A DNA stretch of 64,000 nt from Spinellus fusiger. Taxonomy: Eukaryota; Mucoromycota; Mucoromycetes; Mucorales; Phycomycetaceae. A program made the translations under genes and the position numbers. The notes below the pieces were generated by a model. The model was not told the DNA's origin. It searched no databases and saw only the letters and a list, made by a program, of their open reading frames with translations. Positions 1 to 11,988 of the stretch are shown piece after piece. The number at the start of each line of letters is the position of its first letter. The stretch's first letter is position 1. The stretch is from contig JALLLS010000019.1 in the NCBI GenBank assembly GCA_025094145.1, positions 412,624 through 476,623 of the forward strand, given 5' to 3'.

Positions 1-324
1 TCTTATCAACTAAAGGTTTTCTCCAATATTTTTTTATGTCAGTTTGCTTGAGCAACTGTAAAAAAAATGGATTAGTATACAACATTACATAGTCCATATA
101 AGCAGCAGTGTCTGACATACATGAAAATTATCTTTAGAAATATTATTTGCCCAGCCAGCAAAAGATCTGTCGTCTGAACGTCTGATCGATCCTATGCAAC
201 TTCTGAAAATGCTTTCGGCATTATCTTGATCAAAAAATTCAAAATGATCAAAAAATTCAATCAAACTAAATGACCTGAAATTCTCCCTGCAATAGTCAAT
301 ATATTCGTTTGTGTCAGAGACCAT
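1..324 (-). CDS. 5' part of an unrecognised gene, truncated by window edge
   Basis: The reading frame opens with ATG at 324 and runs to about 121 as a 68-residue acidic, Phe/Asp-rich stretch (MVSDTNEYIDYC...). A good intron follows on the minus strand: the GTATGT donor lies at 120-115 and a pyrimidine-rich acceptor ends at 56, giving 65 nt. The frame then reopens at 55-1 in phase (LLKQTDIKKYW...) and leaves the window. Without the intron the ORF stops at 85. I do not recognise the family and see no signal peptide or membrane segment. The clean phase-0 join supports a real gene. The upstream DNA holds an (AAT)n tract at about 358-374. Confidence 0.45.
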
Positions 325-780
325 CTTTTAGGAAAAATGAAAATAAAGAGTAAATAAAATAATAATAATAATAAAAGAAAGCTTATGTGTTGAATAAAAA
401 AAATAGACTCAACGAGATACTTTTATTAAAACAATCTCGACAACCCTTTTTATACTAAATAGACGGGTGACTGTGCCATTAAGAATAATCTGTTATTGTT
501 TAAAGATGCTTGATAATAATGGCCTGTTCATTAGACTTTATGTGGTGTATTAACTATGAATTACATTGTAGAAATGAGACGACCTAATCATCAGTCTGTG
601 GCTGTACTGTTGTCATTGTGATTACAACATAAAGTGACCCAACAGAAGCAACCATGATTTTTCAGATGTAGATTTTTGTATTCATACTTTTCTTAATAGT
701 GTTATAACTTTATGAATGCATTAGCCAAAGATGTGAAATGTTCAATAGATACATAGAGTAGTGTTTATAATACATAAAAG
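325..780. other. AT-rich intergenic stretch, no gene seen
   Basis: Presumed promoter side of the edge gene. It holds a short (AAT)n microsatellite near 358-374 and no ORF or repeat I can name. Confidence 0.5.
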
Positions 781-1718
781 AACTTTTTTTTGTAAGAATT
801 TAATTTTATTAAATCTTTAGTAACGGACACACGCCACACTGAGTGGTGCTGCCGTGGGGAAGCTGGTAAAAAGAGAATATCTATGTAGAACTAGGAATTA
901 AATTATAAATATACTTAGCCAACAGCGTCTCTTTCTCCGAGAAAGAGAAAAACAGCTATAAAAGAAGAAATAATAGTAGAGGGAGAGAGAACATCATCTG
1001 TGATAGATGTAAGATGGGAAAAGACATGAAACAGCAGTGTAAAACTAGAGAGGCTCTTTGATAGATTAAGTTCTCAGAGGAGGAAAGAAAAAAAGGCGAT
1101 GATATTGTATGCCAGTACAGGCAGCAATAATCTCTCGAGAAAGGAGGGTGATGGAGAGTACAGTAATAGTGGTGTTAGCCAGCATAGTTGAAGGGCAGAT
1201 TGTTGGACATAAGGATCCAATATTCCAAGACCACCACTGACCCAAGGAAGACAAAGGGTGGCAAATGCAATAGGAGGAAACATCCGTTTCATGAGAAACT
1301 TGCTAATAATAGACTAAAGTGATAGGAAGAAAGTACGAGAAAGAGGTGTGATGCGGGTGACATGACAAAGAGTAGAGAGAATGAGAGAATTAACAATGGT
1401 GGCTCTGCCACGAACTGAAAGAAAGCGTTGGCTGTGAATGTTGGTGGCCGCTCTTATCTTTCCAAGTAACTGTGCACAGGTAGATTGCCGTTGCTGTCGG
1501 GAAAAAAATAAGTGGATACCCAAGGTAGATCAAAGCAGTAGGACATGTATTGTCAAACCAAGCTGTGATCCCTGCCTCAATGAACAATGGCTGCCATTCA
1601 GGAAGAGGACATTCAGAGAGAGAAAGGGCGTGAGTTTTGTGAAGGTTCATCCTGGCATTGGATGCCTGTCCATCTATTCTTAAGTAGTGTAGTATCCGTT
1701 CCAAGTCTCTTGGGCCCT
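780..1718 (-). mobile_element. 5'-truncated LINE (non-LTR retrotransposon), RT C-terminal part and 3' tail
   Basis: Minus-strand fragments in different frames read as the end of a LINE reverse transcriptase. At 1740-1390 is a block with GPRDLERILHYL, SNARMNLHKTHALSL and YLGYPL (the post-catalytic LGxx region). At about 1450-1314 is RGRATIVNSLILS. At 1292-1074 is CLPWVSGGLGILDP followed by QQSALQL, typical of the segment after the RT domain. A T-run near 785-792 marks the poly(A) side of the minus-strand element. Several frameshifts make it non-functional. The 5' side is cut by an LTR fragment starting at 1719. The tail resembles the copies at 30370 and 39055. Confidence 0.75.
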
Positions 1719-1853
1719 TGTGATGACCTAATATGAACACTCCTTTATTTACACTATTTTCCCTGCCATCAGTACTACTCCTTTATTCTATGTCACTGAT
1801 CATACACTCGTTTATTTTCCGTATAACATTCTCTACTTAGTAATTGGACAGTA
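1719..1853 (+). repeat. Truncated LTR fragment (TGTGATGACC family)
   Basis: It begins TGTGATGACCTAATATGAAC and matches the first part of the complete solo LTR at 62286-62571 nearly base for base. It stops at a TA (1852-1853) where a mariner-type terminal repeat begins, so its 3' half is missing. Confidence 0.65.
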
Positions 1854-2183
1854 CACTCTTTTCGGAAATTATTGGTACACCAAAAAAAAAAGAATTTATT
1901 ATAAACATATTCTTTCTAAACAATCGTCAAGCCTAGACTGGGATTATCTACAGAATCCTTGCAATTCACTGAGCAGCACATTACTACAAGAATATGATAT
2001 CTTTGATGATAATATTTCCTCATCCAAAAGAGCTTCTCTTTTGAGTCTACTCTTTACAACTGACCAGAACTGCTCAATGTGATTAAGCTCAGGCGAATAA
2101 GGCGGAAGATAGACACAGCCATATCCTCTAACCTCAATGTAAAGTTGAATGTCCCTGTTTTTATGGATAGGGACATTGTCCAT
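1854..2183 (-). mobile_element. IS630/mariner-type transposase fragment (DDE_3 C-terminus) with one terminal repeat
   Basis: The minus ORF 2183-1944 contains MDNVPIHKN, GCVYLPPYSPELNHIEQFW and VVKSRLKR. These carry the second Asp and the third acidic residue of a DDE_3 (IS630/Tc1-mariner superfamily) catalytic core. Outside it, from 1854, lies a terminal sequence CACTCTTTTCGGAAATTATT preceded by TA. It resembles the ends of the MITEs at 11267 and 39078. The 5' part of the transposase is missing: at about 2170-2183 the sequence passes into a Fanzor-family remnant. Confidence 0.7.
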
Positions 2184-3360
2184 AAAATAGAACCAAACTC
2201 ACTTATATTAAGAACAGTATAGTCATTCATTGACTCAATATCAACAATCACCTCAATTATCTTATTGTAACTGTTATTAAAAATAGTACTTAATGATAAC
2301 AAGGTATTGGTTCTAATACTATCCTTTAGGTCCAAAGCAAATAGAGTGTGAATTGTTTGACTTGTGAATTTTATGAGTGGAGGCTAGTGTATACATTACC
2401 AGAATAGAAAGAAAGATTATTATTTGTTTTGATAATCCCTTCCTTTTGTTATTTCCCGCACTGCACATACAACTTAATATTTAAGTACTCGTCAAGATGA
2501 GCATAAATAAGCAAGGTAATGTGCCATTATTAACAAAGAGAAATAATAGAAGAAAGTGATAGACACTACCAAGGACTATTCTAGTGATAAAAAGGTAAGC
2601 AGTGTCTTTATCTGAGCTTGAGCTCATTGTAATCCACAACACACTCATTGTATTATTATTAGGCAAGTAAAGACTCCTTTCAAGTCAGTCTCAGGTGGTC
2701 TTTTATACTATCAACAATGTCTAAGGTATACTCCTGAGCATAGTTATCTGTAATGTTATAATAAATAATCCCATCTATCAATACTATATTCTATTGATAA
2801 TACAATTTGATATTAAGGTATCTACAAAAAGAAAAAAATATTTAGATACTTGTGTAATAAAGGGCACTAAGGTTATCAACAGGACTACTAGAGAGATGAA
2901 TTGGTATTAGTTCGGTCTCTAGCAGGGACGACGAAATAGAGTTTTGACACAAAGGCTGGCAAAAGGGAATCCAAGGGGTACGGGAGCGGAGACACAACAC
3001 ACGATTTGAGTACAACGGGTAACTAGGCAACTATTCTTTAAGCAATCCTTGCTTCTTTCAATAGTTCCAACAATACTTAACATTAACAAAAAGGTCTCTT
3101 GTTTATTGAATGTTCAAACAATATGGTTTTTATACAATTTTTTCCTTGTGTTGTTAGCTATACCTAATTTTATCTTATACACCTCCAACACTGTGCATGC
3201 ATAGCAAAACGTCAACTATCCATACTATAGCCGAAGCTATATCACAGATACTTGCAAACCTTTTGATTTTTAAAACATCTTTTCATAAAAGGGAATCTTT
3301 CTTCCGGATGTAAAGGGAAAGAGGTGATACCACTTAAAAACCAGAAGATCTTTGGGTGTG
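2175..3360 (-). mobile_element. Remnant copy of Fanzor-family element (non-autonomous)
   Basis: This region shares a coding-like exon (minus, about 2335-2175; LDLKDSIRTNT... ending GSILWTM) with the copies at 13347-14826 and 31347-33066. It ends at 3360 with CTTTGGGTGTG, the same terminal motif as those copies. A segment at about 2850-3060 is instead similar to 56690-56890 of the Fanzor-bearing copy and sits inverted relative to the rest, so this copy is rearranged. No intact ORF remains. The opposite end is missing. Confidence 0.55.
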
Positions 3361-3885
3361 GACAAGTAACAGAGTAATACCCACAGAATCAGAGTGGATG
3401 TATATGTGTTTCTGTTATTGGCGTCCATGGGCCAATTTGTCGCAGTTTTTTTTCTATATTTGTGGTTAGTGATCAATAACAAGCTTTACTTGTTGAAGCT
3501 GTGTCTCTGGATAGGTTGAATTGTCAAAGAAGACGCTTCCATAAGAACAGCTATTTTCTTTCCTGTTTTATTGTATTGTATTGTATTGTATTGTATTGTA
3601 TTATATCGTATATCATAATACACAGGCTTCAGTATAAGAGGCTATTGTGAGACTACCCATATAACAAACAGTTCCTGATTTTTTATAGTGGAAAGTGTCT
3701 TGAACAGTGCACAGTATTTATGGACTGTATCAGAAAGGAAGGTGACTGCGATTCTGCGTCATTTTGGTAGTGACCATGCTCCAACACTAACAGTGGTCAT
3801 TCAAGCCTTGACTGTCAGCTTAAACTACCTCATCTTCCAAAAACAGCACTTTCTGCTTCCATAGTCTATCTTAGCCGGCTTCAAT
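3361..3885. other. Intergenic region upstream of SF3B2 with (TTGTA)n
   Basis: It holds a pentanucleotide microsatellite of about seven TTGTA units at roughly 3568-3604. No coding sequence is recognised. It is the presumed promoter of the splicing-factor gene. Confidence 0.5.
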
Positions 3886-6276
3886 ATGGTATCACCAAGT
3901 CAGATAGACAGTGCGGTTGATCAGCCTACCACAAGTCCAGACACTGTAACTGAACTCAACTCTACCCTCACCACTATCGACGCGAAGAAAAAAGATTTCA
4001 AGTTGAAAAAAAGAACAAAAAAGAAGTCAAGAAAACAGCGCGAAGAAGAGGCTAAGAGATTGGCAGTAAGTGAGAAAGAATAGTCTTTTTATGGAAATAG
4101 GCTATTGTGAATAGCTTTGTTCTTTCTTTCTTTTCATAAAGAGACAAGGTCAATAGATCTTGAATGAGTGACTGATCAAGAGTGTTCATTTAGAATAACA
4201 AAATCCAGTCGGAAGAAGACGGCCTTGACGATGTAGAGATTGAGTATGTGGTTCAGCCTGTAGACTATTCAGAGCTAAGAACTATGTCTGGTATGGATGT
4301 TGTGGATGATGATACATTGCAACACTTGACCGATGTTTTCAAACACTTTCAGACTGGGAAAGAGAAGATAGATGAGGTATAGCCGATACATGACTGAGCA
4401 ATTGTGTATCTATGGTCTCTTCTATTATGAGCACAGAGCTAATGGTAAATATCTTTAGGAGAGTACCAATGAAAAGACTAAGCGGGAGGATGAAGACAGT
4501 GCAAAAGAAGAAGATTTTCATACGTATGATTTTAATGGTAATGAGATCAAGGAGAATGAGCCAGCCTTATCCAAGAAGAAGATGAAGAAGCTTCAACGTT
4601 TGACGGTCGCTGAATTGAAGCAGCTTGTAAAGAAACCCGAGGCAGTAGAGGCAAGTTTGTGGATGAGCCCATGAGATATACTAAGCAAAGGTTTCTTTAG
4701 TGGTGGGATGTTACTGCTTCCGACCCAAAGCTATTAGTCAACCTAAAAGCATACCGCAATACTGTTCCTGTTCCTGCTCATTGGAGTCAAAAGAGAAAAT
4801 ACTTGCAAGGAAAAAGAGGTATTGAGAAGCCACCATGGGAATTGCCCGGTAAGTCATTGATATTTTTATTCTTTTTGATCACCTTATACAGCTCACTAAA
4901 AAAACAAAAAACAATAAGATTTTATTAAGGACACTGGTATTATGGAGATGCGTGAGGCTGTAAAGGAGAAAGAAGATGCAGCCAAACTAAAGAGTAAAAT
5001 GAGAGAACGTGTTGCACCAAGAATGGGCAAGCTTGATATTGATTATCAAAAGCTACATGATGCTTTCTTCCGATATCAAACCAAGCCAAAGTTCTCTATG
5101 CATGGTGAACTGTAAGTGTATTGTCTCTCTTTTTGTTGTTTTCTCTAAGAGTCTTGTTGATATCTATGTGATAAGGTATTATGAAGGAAAAGAATTTGAA
5201 ACAAAGCTCAAGGAGAAGAAGCCTGGACAACTCTCAGAAGAACTTAAGGCAGCACTGAATATGCCACCCTTAGCACCTCCACCATGGCTTGTGAATATGC
5301 AACGGTATGGACCACCTCCTAGCTATCCCAGTCTGAAGATTGCTGGTCTCAATGCACCTATTCCAGAAGGTGGACAGTGGGGATATCATCCAGGTGGTTG
5401 GGGTCGACCTCCTGTAGATGAGGTAACTATAGAACAGAAGAGAATGAAAAGGGTATTTAAACACCCATTTCTTTTGTGGACAGTACAACAGACCTCTTTA
5501 CGGCGATGTCTTTGGTGTTGCCCAACAAGATGACTTACCACCAGAGGTAATACTATCATCACTGTCATTATGGATTGTATTCATAAGCTATGGATAATAG
5601 GTGGTTGTGCCTGTGGATAGAAAACTGTGGGGTGAATTGGAATCAGATGATGGTACAGTGAACATAATAAGAGTGTAAAGAACAGGCATTTACTCCTTCT
5701 ATAGAATTCGATGAAGAAGAGGAAGAAGAGGAGGAGGAGGAGGAGGAGGCTCAAGAAGAAGAATCCACAGAAGCAGCTCCTCATGATGACACAATAAAGG
5801 AGGGCTTAGAGACACCCTCTGGAATGGCCTCTGTTGCCTCTGGATTGGAGACACCAGACTTCATTGAACTTCGTAAAGATATCAGAAGACAAGAAGAGGA
5901 TACGGGTCCAAAACAGCTTTACAAGGTCATCCCAGAAACCTCAAAGAGTATTCAGGGCTTTATGGGATCTCAGCATGGTTATGATTTGTCTACTGTTGAG
6001 AAGCCTCAAATGGCACCCAGCACAGTTATCCGGTCATCAAAACGTAAAATGGGAGAGAATGTGGATATTGCTATTGATCCTAGTGAACTGGAAAGTGGTT
6101 TGGATGAGTCCACTTTGAGAGCCAAATACGATGCACAGATGAAGGCTAAGTTGCCTGTTGGTGCTGGTAGTGAGGATCTTTCTGATATGTATGCAGAACA
6201 TGCCAGCAGACAGGCCAAGAAGATGAAGACACAAGAGAGCAAGAAAGATGGCAAGAAGAAGGAATTCAAGTTTTAA
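3886..6276 (+). CDS. SF3B2: Splicing factor 3B subunit 2 (SAP145/Cus1)
   Basis: This is a U2 snRNP SF3b subunit that contacts pre-mRNA near the branch site and binds SF3B4. Nine exons are inferred: 3886-4065, 4194-4376, 4459-4650, 4701-4848, 4919-5111, 5176-5422, 5484-5546, 5601-5652, 5705-6276 (1830 nt, 609 aa). The N-terminus is Lys/Arg-rich. DUF382 starts near residue 186 (WDVTASDPKLLV, VPVPAHW, KRKYLQGKRGIEKPPWELP). The PSP region is near 299-402 (PPPWLVNMQRYGPPPSYPSL, RPLYGDVFG). An acidic run (EFDEEEEEE) is followed by the conserved C-terminal TPSGMASVASGLETPDFIEL and IQGFMGSQHGYDL. Intron 3 (4651-4700) uses a GC donor. The conserved DFIKDTGIMEMRE fixes the acceptor at 4918. RCC1-like gene lies downstream on the same strand. 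Confidence 0.95.
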
Positions 6277-6942
6277 GCTTCTTTTCTTTCTCTATTTTTT
6301 CTGGTTTTGTTTCTGCTTGCGCCTATAACTGTGCTATTAGAAGGATAAAGAGACAAAGAAGGATAACAGGTGAAGAATGGCCAAGGGAAATAGTTTTTCT
6401 CTTTCTTCTGCAATATTATTGACTTGGTTTTTTTTCTTTATATTACTCTGAAATAAAAGGTTGTGAAATTCATTAACAAATCTATACATAATACATAGTG
6501 CTTATGGAGTCATACCTTTTTCTTTTTATTTCTCAAGTAACCATCAATGTATATTATCCTTTATCAAGACAATTCAATATGGATAGACTATTGGAAGAAG
6601 AAGAGAAAACACATGAAATGATACTATACTATACTATACTATAGGCTATTCTTATTCAATATGCACTCTTATAAGTAATTATATAATTCTAATACCTGAT
6701 CAGTGATGATTACTGTCGACTTCTATGACTGTTGAGTCAACTACACCGAGGTACACTTAGTAGGATGCCTTTCAAGAGTCACTTTTCTAGTATTCCAACC
6801 AATCAGAAGAAGCAGCTATAACACACTAGGCATTCTCTCAACAGTTCCCTCTGTTAGAGTGTTTGAGCATTGCTTTATTGAGAATCCGACATATCAAAGA
6901 TCCTTTCTTTTGCAAGGTCATTCCTCACTACATCCTTACCTC
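6277..6942. other. Intergenic region between SF3B2 and RCC1-like gene
   Basis: It contains an (ATACT)n pentanucleotide run at about 6619-6643 and otherwise AT-rich DNA. The open frame of the downstream gene extends up to 6859, so a longer N-terminus is possible. Confidence 0.5.
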
Positions 6943-7998
6943 ATGACATTGTATGCTTTTGGATCCAACAGTAGTGGACAACTTGGCCTGGGTCATAATG
7001 AGGATATAATTAATCCGGGGAAATGCATAGGCATAGGAGAAAACGAGCAAGTAATAAAAGTATCAGGCGGTGGCAACCACTCGGCTGTTTTACTCAGTAC
7101 AGGTCGTGTCTTATTATCAGGGGTTGGTCAGCAAGGAGAGGCAAGACAGAATGAGATGGAAAAGAATCCTTTATTAGTACCAGACTTATGGTACCACTAC
7201 CACGAACCAGATGCATTTCGTGAGCACCAGTGGTCTGATGTGGCTTGTGGCTGGACATTCACTCTGCTTGTTAGTCAGGAAGGTCGTGTTTATGGTTATG
7301 GAACTGCTAAATTTGGAGAGATGGGGACATCAAATACATCCTCTTTCATGGGTCTTGTAGAAATACACAGCCAGATACAGTCTATTATATCTGTAGCGTG
7401 TGGATGGCGCCATGTGGTTGCATTGGATGCATCAGGGTCTGTCTATGGGTGGGGGTGGGGTCGCCATGGACAGCTAGGAGAAATATCCCCAGAATACACT
7501 TTAAAGAAAGACGTCCGGATACCATCAAAGATGGGTACCAAAGAAAAGATTGTTCAAATAGCTTGTGGGCATGTACATACACTATTTCTTGGTCATAGCG
7601 GATGTGTCTATGGATTTGGTTCTGACAAGTACGGACAACTTGGAATGGAAAATACAGACAAGTGCAATGTGTGTGTAAGTCGTATATCTGCTGTTTCTAT
7701 TTCTGCTGGATGGCATCATAGTGCTGCACTTGATAAAAATGGAAATCTTTTCATGTGGGGACGCAAAGATCATCATCAACTTCAGCATGGCTTATCAAAC
7801 ATCAACCAAATTGTATGTGGATCAGAACATACACTAGCAAGACAGGGAGATAATGTTATCGCATGGGGCTGGAATGAGCATGGAAACTGCACCTCTGAGG
7901 CAGACATAGTTATAGATCCTGTTCAAGTGATAAAAGGTCATGCCAATGTATCGGGGGCTGGTTGTGCTTCATCATGGATAGATATTGGAAGGGTATAG
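6943..7998 (+). CDS. RCC1-repeat beta-propeller protein
   Basis: Single-exon gene, 351 aa from the ATG at 6943. An in-frame ATG at 6859 would add 28 residues, but MTLYAFGSNSSGQLGLG at 6943 is already the first RCC1 blade, so I prefer the shorter start. Successive RCC1 repeats are visible: YAFGSNSSGQLGLG, CGWTFTLLVSQEGRVYGYG, CGWRHVVALDASGSVYGWG, CGHVHTLFLGHSGCVYGFG with GSDKYGQLGME, AGWHHSAALDKNGNLFMWG, and a last AWGWNEHGNC. This gives about seven blades with no extra domain. The family includes Ran exchange factors, but short orphan RCC1 proteins (Ats1- or SERGEF-like) have varied roles. Partner and function cannot be read from sequence. Confidence 0.85.
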   Translation: MTLYAFGSNSSGQLGLGHNEDIINPGKCIGIGENEQVIKVSGGGNHSAVLLSTGRVLLSGVGQQGEARQNEMEKNPLLVPDLWYHYHEPDAFREHQWSDVACGWTFTLLVSQEGRVYGYGTAKFGEMGTSNTSSFMGLVEIHSQIQSIISVACGWRHVVALDASGSVYGWGWGRHGQLGEISPEYTLKKDVRIPSKMGTKEKIVQIACGHVHTLFLGHSGCVYGFGSDKYGQLGMENTDKCNVCVSRISAVSISAGWHHSAALDKNGNLFMWGRKDHHQLQHGLSNINQIVCGSEHTLARQGDNVIAWGWNEHGNCTSEADIVIDPVQVIKGHANVSGAGCASSWIDIGRV

Positions 7999-9925
7999 TG
8001 TATCTGCATCATATAAACAAAATTATTTTTATTTTGAATATATAGATAGTCCTGTTTATCCTCAGTTTACTTACATATTTGTATAGAATCATGTGTGTAC
8101 ATAATCATCTCATAATACAATAGCTCAGTTAGATCTTCATCAACAATGCCTTGGTTTGATAACAAATTACATAACACTGCCATGACTATAGATACGTGAG
8201 TATGTTCTTTAATAGACACTGCCAATCTTCCTATGCATATAAAAGATAAATCATGTCTTGATACACATACTTAGATATAGTGAGATACAGGCCATATATG
8301 TATGTATTACTGTCTTTAACCCATTCATGGAATAAAAAAAGTTAGTTTATATAATGTGATTGATCTTTCTATTAATGAATGATCTTATGGTGGTGAGTGT
8401 TTGTGTTTATAACTTTTGTTTTAGTCAAGTCTCTCATATGAAAACATCTGCATATTTCAAAGACACTTACAGATCAACTGTAAAATAGACAGCCTCCATC
8501 ATTACCTTAATATTATTCACAAACAATTAATAAACAACATATCAACTTTTGACATTTATTGTATGTTAAACGTGGGCCTCATCTCGATTCCGTATTTTGT
8601 GTCAAATAAATATATAAGAGCTTAGATATGAAAGAGATTATAAGCCAAAGAACAATATAGGGCTGAGGGCTACCAATGTACTAGAGTGAAAGGTAACTCC
8701 CGAGGGATATACGGATGACCTCATTAAAAGGATGAGACATGGATAACAGACTGTGGTTGATGTTAGAAATATTCATACTAAATACTGGTTACTTAACAAT
8801 AAGACTATTTTTATTTTTATTAATACCTTTCTTCGTGTACTAAACTTCCATGTCTCTAAGTGATTTATAGTTACATTTATAACAATGAATACCATATATA
8901 TGTGATGTAGAACAGTGAGACTACCAACTGGCTGAACCAAATGTCATCTCTTTAGAAGTTGCAGCAACCATCCCATCCCTGAGGTCATAAAGTTAAGCCT
9001 TGAAGATTAGTATTAGACGATGTACTTCTCTAATAATAAATAAAAAGGCATTTTCTTTTACTCATATCTCTGGTTGCTTGGTTAGAATTATTAGGTTCTC
9101 TAACAAGATGAATTGTATTGAGAAAGTGAGGCTTGATCTGTCATCCAACTCTTGCAATCTGCTCATTTTACTTTGGCTCTCCGTTTGACTCTTTCCGTAC
9201 TCATTGTACTGGTCTTTTCGGTATATCTATCCAGGTACATCTCCAAGTCATTGTTAATTCTACACTAATAAAACTTGAACTTGTTAAATGCCAGTCTTGT
9301 TTCATTTATGTTTGTGAGTTATTTATGTCTATAATCATTCTTACAAGAGATCTACAAGCCTTAACGATCTACATTCACCCAGCACTACACAGATTCTAAG
9401 TCTCATCGAGTTTGCAGAATTAAAAAAGTGTTTTCCAGTCTCAATGCATTGTCATCTGAATAATATTTTATCTGAGTCATAGTTTTCGTTTGTTGATTCT
9501 TGCATTCTTACTGGACATAATAATCAATATTTACTTCACCAACCACCGAGCAAATAGTCGCTACTGAGAAGATACATGATATGTTTACAGTGAGATCCAA
9601 AATCCTAGGTCGTTTTTTTTACATGACAATATAATTCTTGTACCAGGAAATATTTTTGTTATAAAAAACACATAAAACATATAGTAGAGACTTACAAATT
9701 AAATAAATATATATATTAATATAAAGGTTGATATAATAGTAAATACAAGTTTATTGGATGAAGCCCTTCATAATTGAGTGTCTCTATTCTTTGTTTCTAT
9801 GACAGCCAGTATTGTCTTACTGAAATACATAATCAACCTATAGATCAAGTGCATTAAGAAAAGCCAGTTTGGGGCAGCAAACCCTATGACTGTATGTCAG
9901 TCTTCTTCTGCCCAGTGAAGGTGGG
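7999..9925. other. 1.9-kb gene-free AT-rich stretch
   Basis: Only short ORFs (for example 9000-9188 and 9133-9399) without recognisable motifs or splice-joined extensions. No repeat family member was identified. Confidence 0.45.
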
Positions 9926-10399
9926 TCATGGACTAAGTGACTCTCTCTTCTTTGTATGTTTTCTATTCAAAGAAGGCTTTCTGGTTACCTTGCAAGAAGA
10001 CAGCCCAAGCTTCTTCATTTTTCTAAAAGTGTTCATAAACACTTGGATGGTCATCAGTCTGCAAAGATGACCCATTGTTTGGAATGAATCGCCTGCCACT
10101 TTGCATACAACCTCTCTCTTGTCCCTCTCATTAAGAATAGGAATAAGCCCAGTGCCTCTTTCAGCCTTGAAGCATCTATTTTTATCGTATTTCCTTACAA
10201 TACGAGAAATTGACTGTACACTAACCCCAAACCTAGCAGAAATGGCAACATGAGTGGTACCATTTAGGGTGGCTTTGTAAGCAATGAGACAATGAGTAAA
10301 GTCATCAATATTTTTTCTTTTGTTTCCAAAAGGCCTCATGGTTTGTTTAGTGCTATTCGATGAGGTAGACATTAGGATGGAACAGCAATAAATGAACAA
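9845..10399 (-). pseudogene. Truncated Tc1/mariner transposase
   Basis: The minus ORF 10399-9926 is the N-terminal part of a Tc1-type transposase: a helix-turn-helix region (TTHVAISARFGVSVQSISRI), then NTFRKMKKLGLSSCKVTRKP. Beyond a stop the frame resumes as HWAEED just before where the first catalytic Asp should lie, then the core is deleted. It is a close relative of the copy at 61043-62667 (same GLSS-RV-KPS block). I could not find its terminal repeats. No function is expected. Confidence 0.75.
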
Positions 10400-11266
10400 T
10401 GTCTAACAAAATAATAATAATCATGGTATAGATTTAACGTATCTCTAAGAATCTGTATTTTTATTGTATTATCTACAATTGTAGAGTGATCCACACCAGT
10501 AAACAGTATCGGTAGCCTATTCTGGTGTTTGAATAGAGTAGCGTGCTCAAAGAGATTACAGTTACCTTCATTGCCAGCATAGGGCAGAGAGGAAAGGCAG
10601 TATTAGAAACCGAGCTTGAAAATACAAAGTATACAGGTTATCTTTTTATCAAAACCCTCTCTCTTATGATAAAACACCCTTTTATTTATCTATTGAAATT
10701 TGAGGCTTTACTTAGGAAGCTAATGGCTATCATTATAGAGAAATAGAATGCAAATAGGAAGAATTTCCATAGGATTTGAAATGCACAGGTACCTTCACAT
10801 GTTGCTTTATAATGACTTGGAATATTTTCCGTCTTTTCAGTATATGCTATTCCCAATTTATCATAATATATTGTAAGGACTCTATGACAAAGCTATACCC
10901 AAAAGGACTCAAATAGTAACAGCAGCAATTGCCAGAAAAAGAGTAATTTATGGCCAATCATTTTCTAATGCTTGACTTTTTTTTTTGTAAACTGTAGAGC
11001 CTGGGCTTATACCATTCTAAATATAAGCCAACGACTTGTCTTGATTCAATCGTTTCACATTCAGTCCAAGGATATGTTTCCAGTTAACCACTACTATTTA
11101 TTATTTAATTTTATTTAAAAGTAAGGTGATAATCAATTTATAGGAAGTATCTCTAATGATATAAACTATTTGTATCTCTAGCAATAGATTTATTCTTTAA
11201 TACATTCTAATTCTTTCTTTTGGTCACTTTATGTCTATAGTAGAAATACCTCATATTGATAGCATA
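10400..11266. other. Intergenic AT-rich DNA, nothing recognised
   Basis: It contains a short ORF at 10543-10746 without motifs. No repeat match was seen within the window. Confidence 0.4.
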
Positions 11267-11760
11267 CACTATTTTCCGAAAATATTAGAACATTTTTTGA
11301 AAAAGGTTTGGGACAGAATAAACTTAATGATTTAAACACAGTTTGAAAAATGATTAAGACAAAAAAAAAGAAAGATGAAAGCAAAATCCCACTGTACCAA
11401 CTATCTCAAAATAAATTCTTTATTAAATAAGATCTATGATTTAGACAAGCATCCCATCTTAATACATAGTAACCAAAAACATACATCGGATCACTCAATA
11501 TAAAGTTTCTTTTATTAAAGGAATCTCACTCTTTAACTAACTTTTTGTAATTAATCAGAACTGTTTTATTATATTTTACTTATTGGATGTTCATTGTAAA
11601 ATTTAGATCCTAAAAATGTCTCAAATTTTATTTTATATTTCATGTGTTCATCTTTTTTTAATTTCTGTCCCAATCATTCTTTGATCTGTACTCAAATCTT
11701 TAAACCTATTTTGTCCTAAACCTATTTCAAAAAGTGTCTCACTAATTTCCGAAAACAGTG
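11267..11760. mobile_element. MITE with about 95-bp terminal inverted repeats, TA duplication
   Basis: The left end (CACTATTTTCCGAAAATATT...) and the reverse complement of the right end (CACTGTTTTCGGAAATTAGT...) align over about 95 bp at roughly 75 percent by eye. TA flanks both ends (11265-11266 and 11761-11762). The element is 494 bp with no transposase. The terminal CACT-TTTTC-GAAA motif resembles the IS630/mariner end at 1854, suggesting a non-autonomous derivative of that superfamily. It sits about 230 bp upstream of the reductase start codon. Confidence 0.75.
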
Positions 11761-11988
11761 TAATAGACTACAGGAAAAGAAATAATTTTGAGTGTCTACG
11801 TCTGGGAACATATTTTATTGCAATTAAGTGGAAATAGGTGAATGTCAGCAAAGTTCACCCAAGAATATTGAGAGAAAATAGAAAGAAAAAAAAAACAATA
11901 TTCAGTTTCTTATTTATATGTGATGAAACTCTATTCAATTTCTTGTTCATTTATTCATTAAAAAATCAGTCAATTTTTAATTTCTTAA

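Noticed and set aside
5270..5784. Minus ORFs opposite SF3B2 exons
   Set aside because: Shadows of conserved plus-strand coding sequence.
6859..6942. Upstream ATG extending the RCC1-like ORF by 28 residues
   Set aside because: The first RCC1 blade begins at the ATG at 6943 and the upstream residues show no conserved feature, so the shorter start was preferred.
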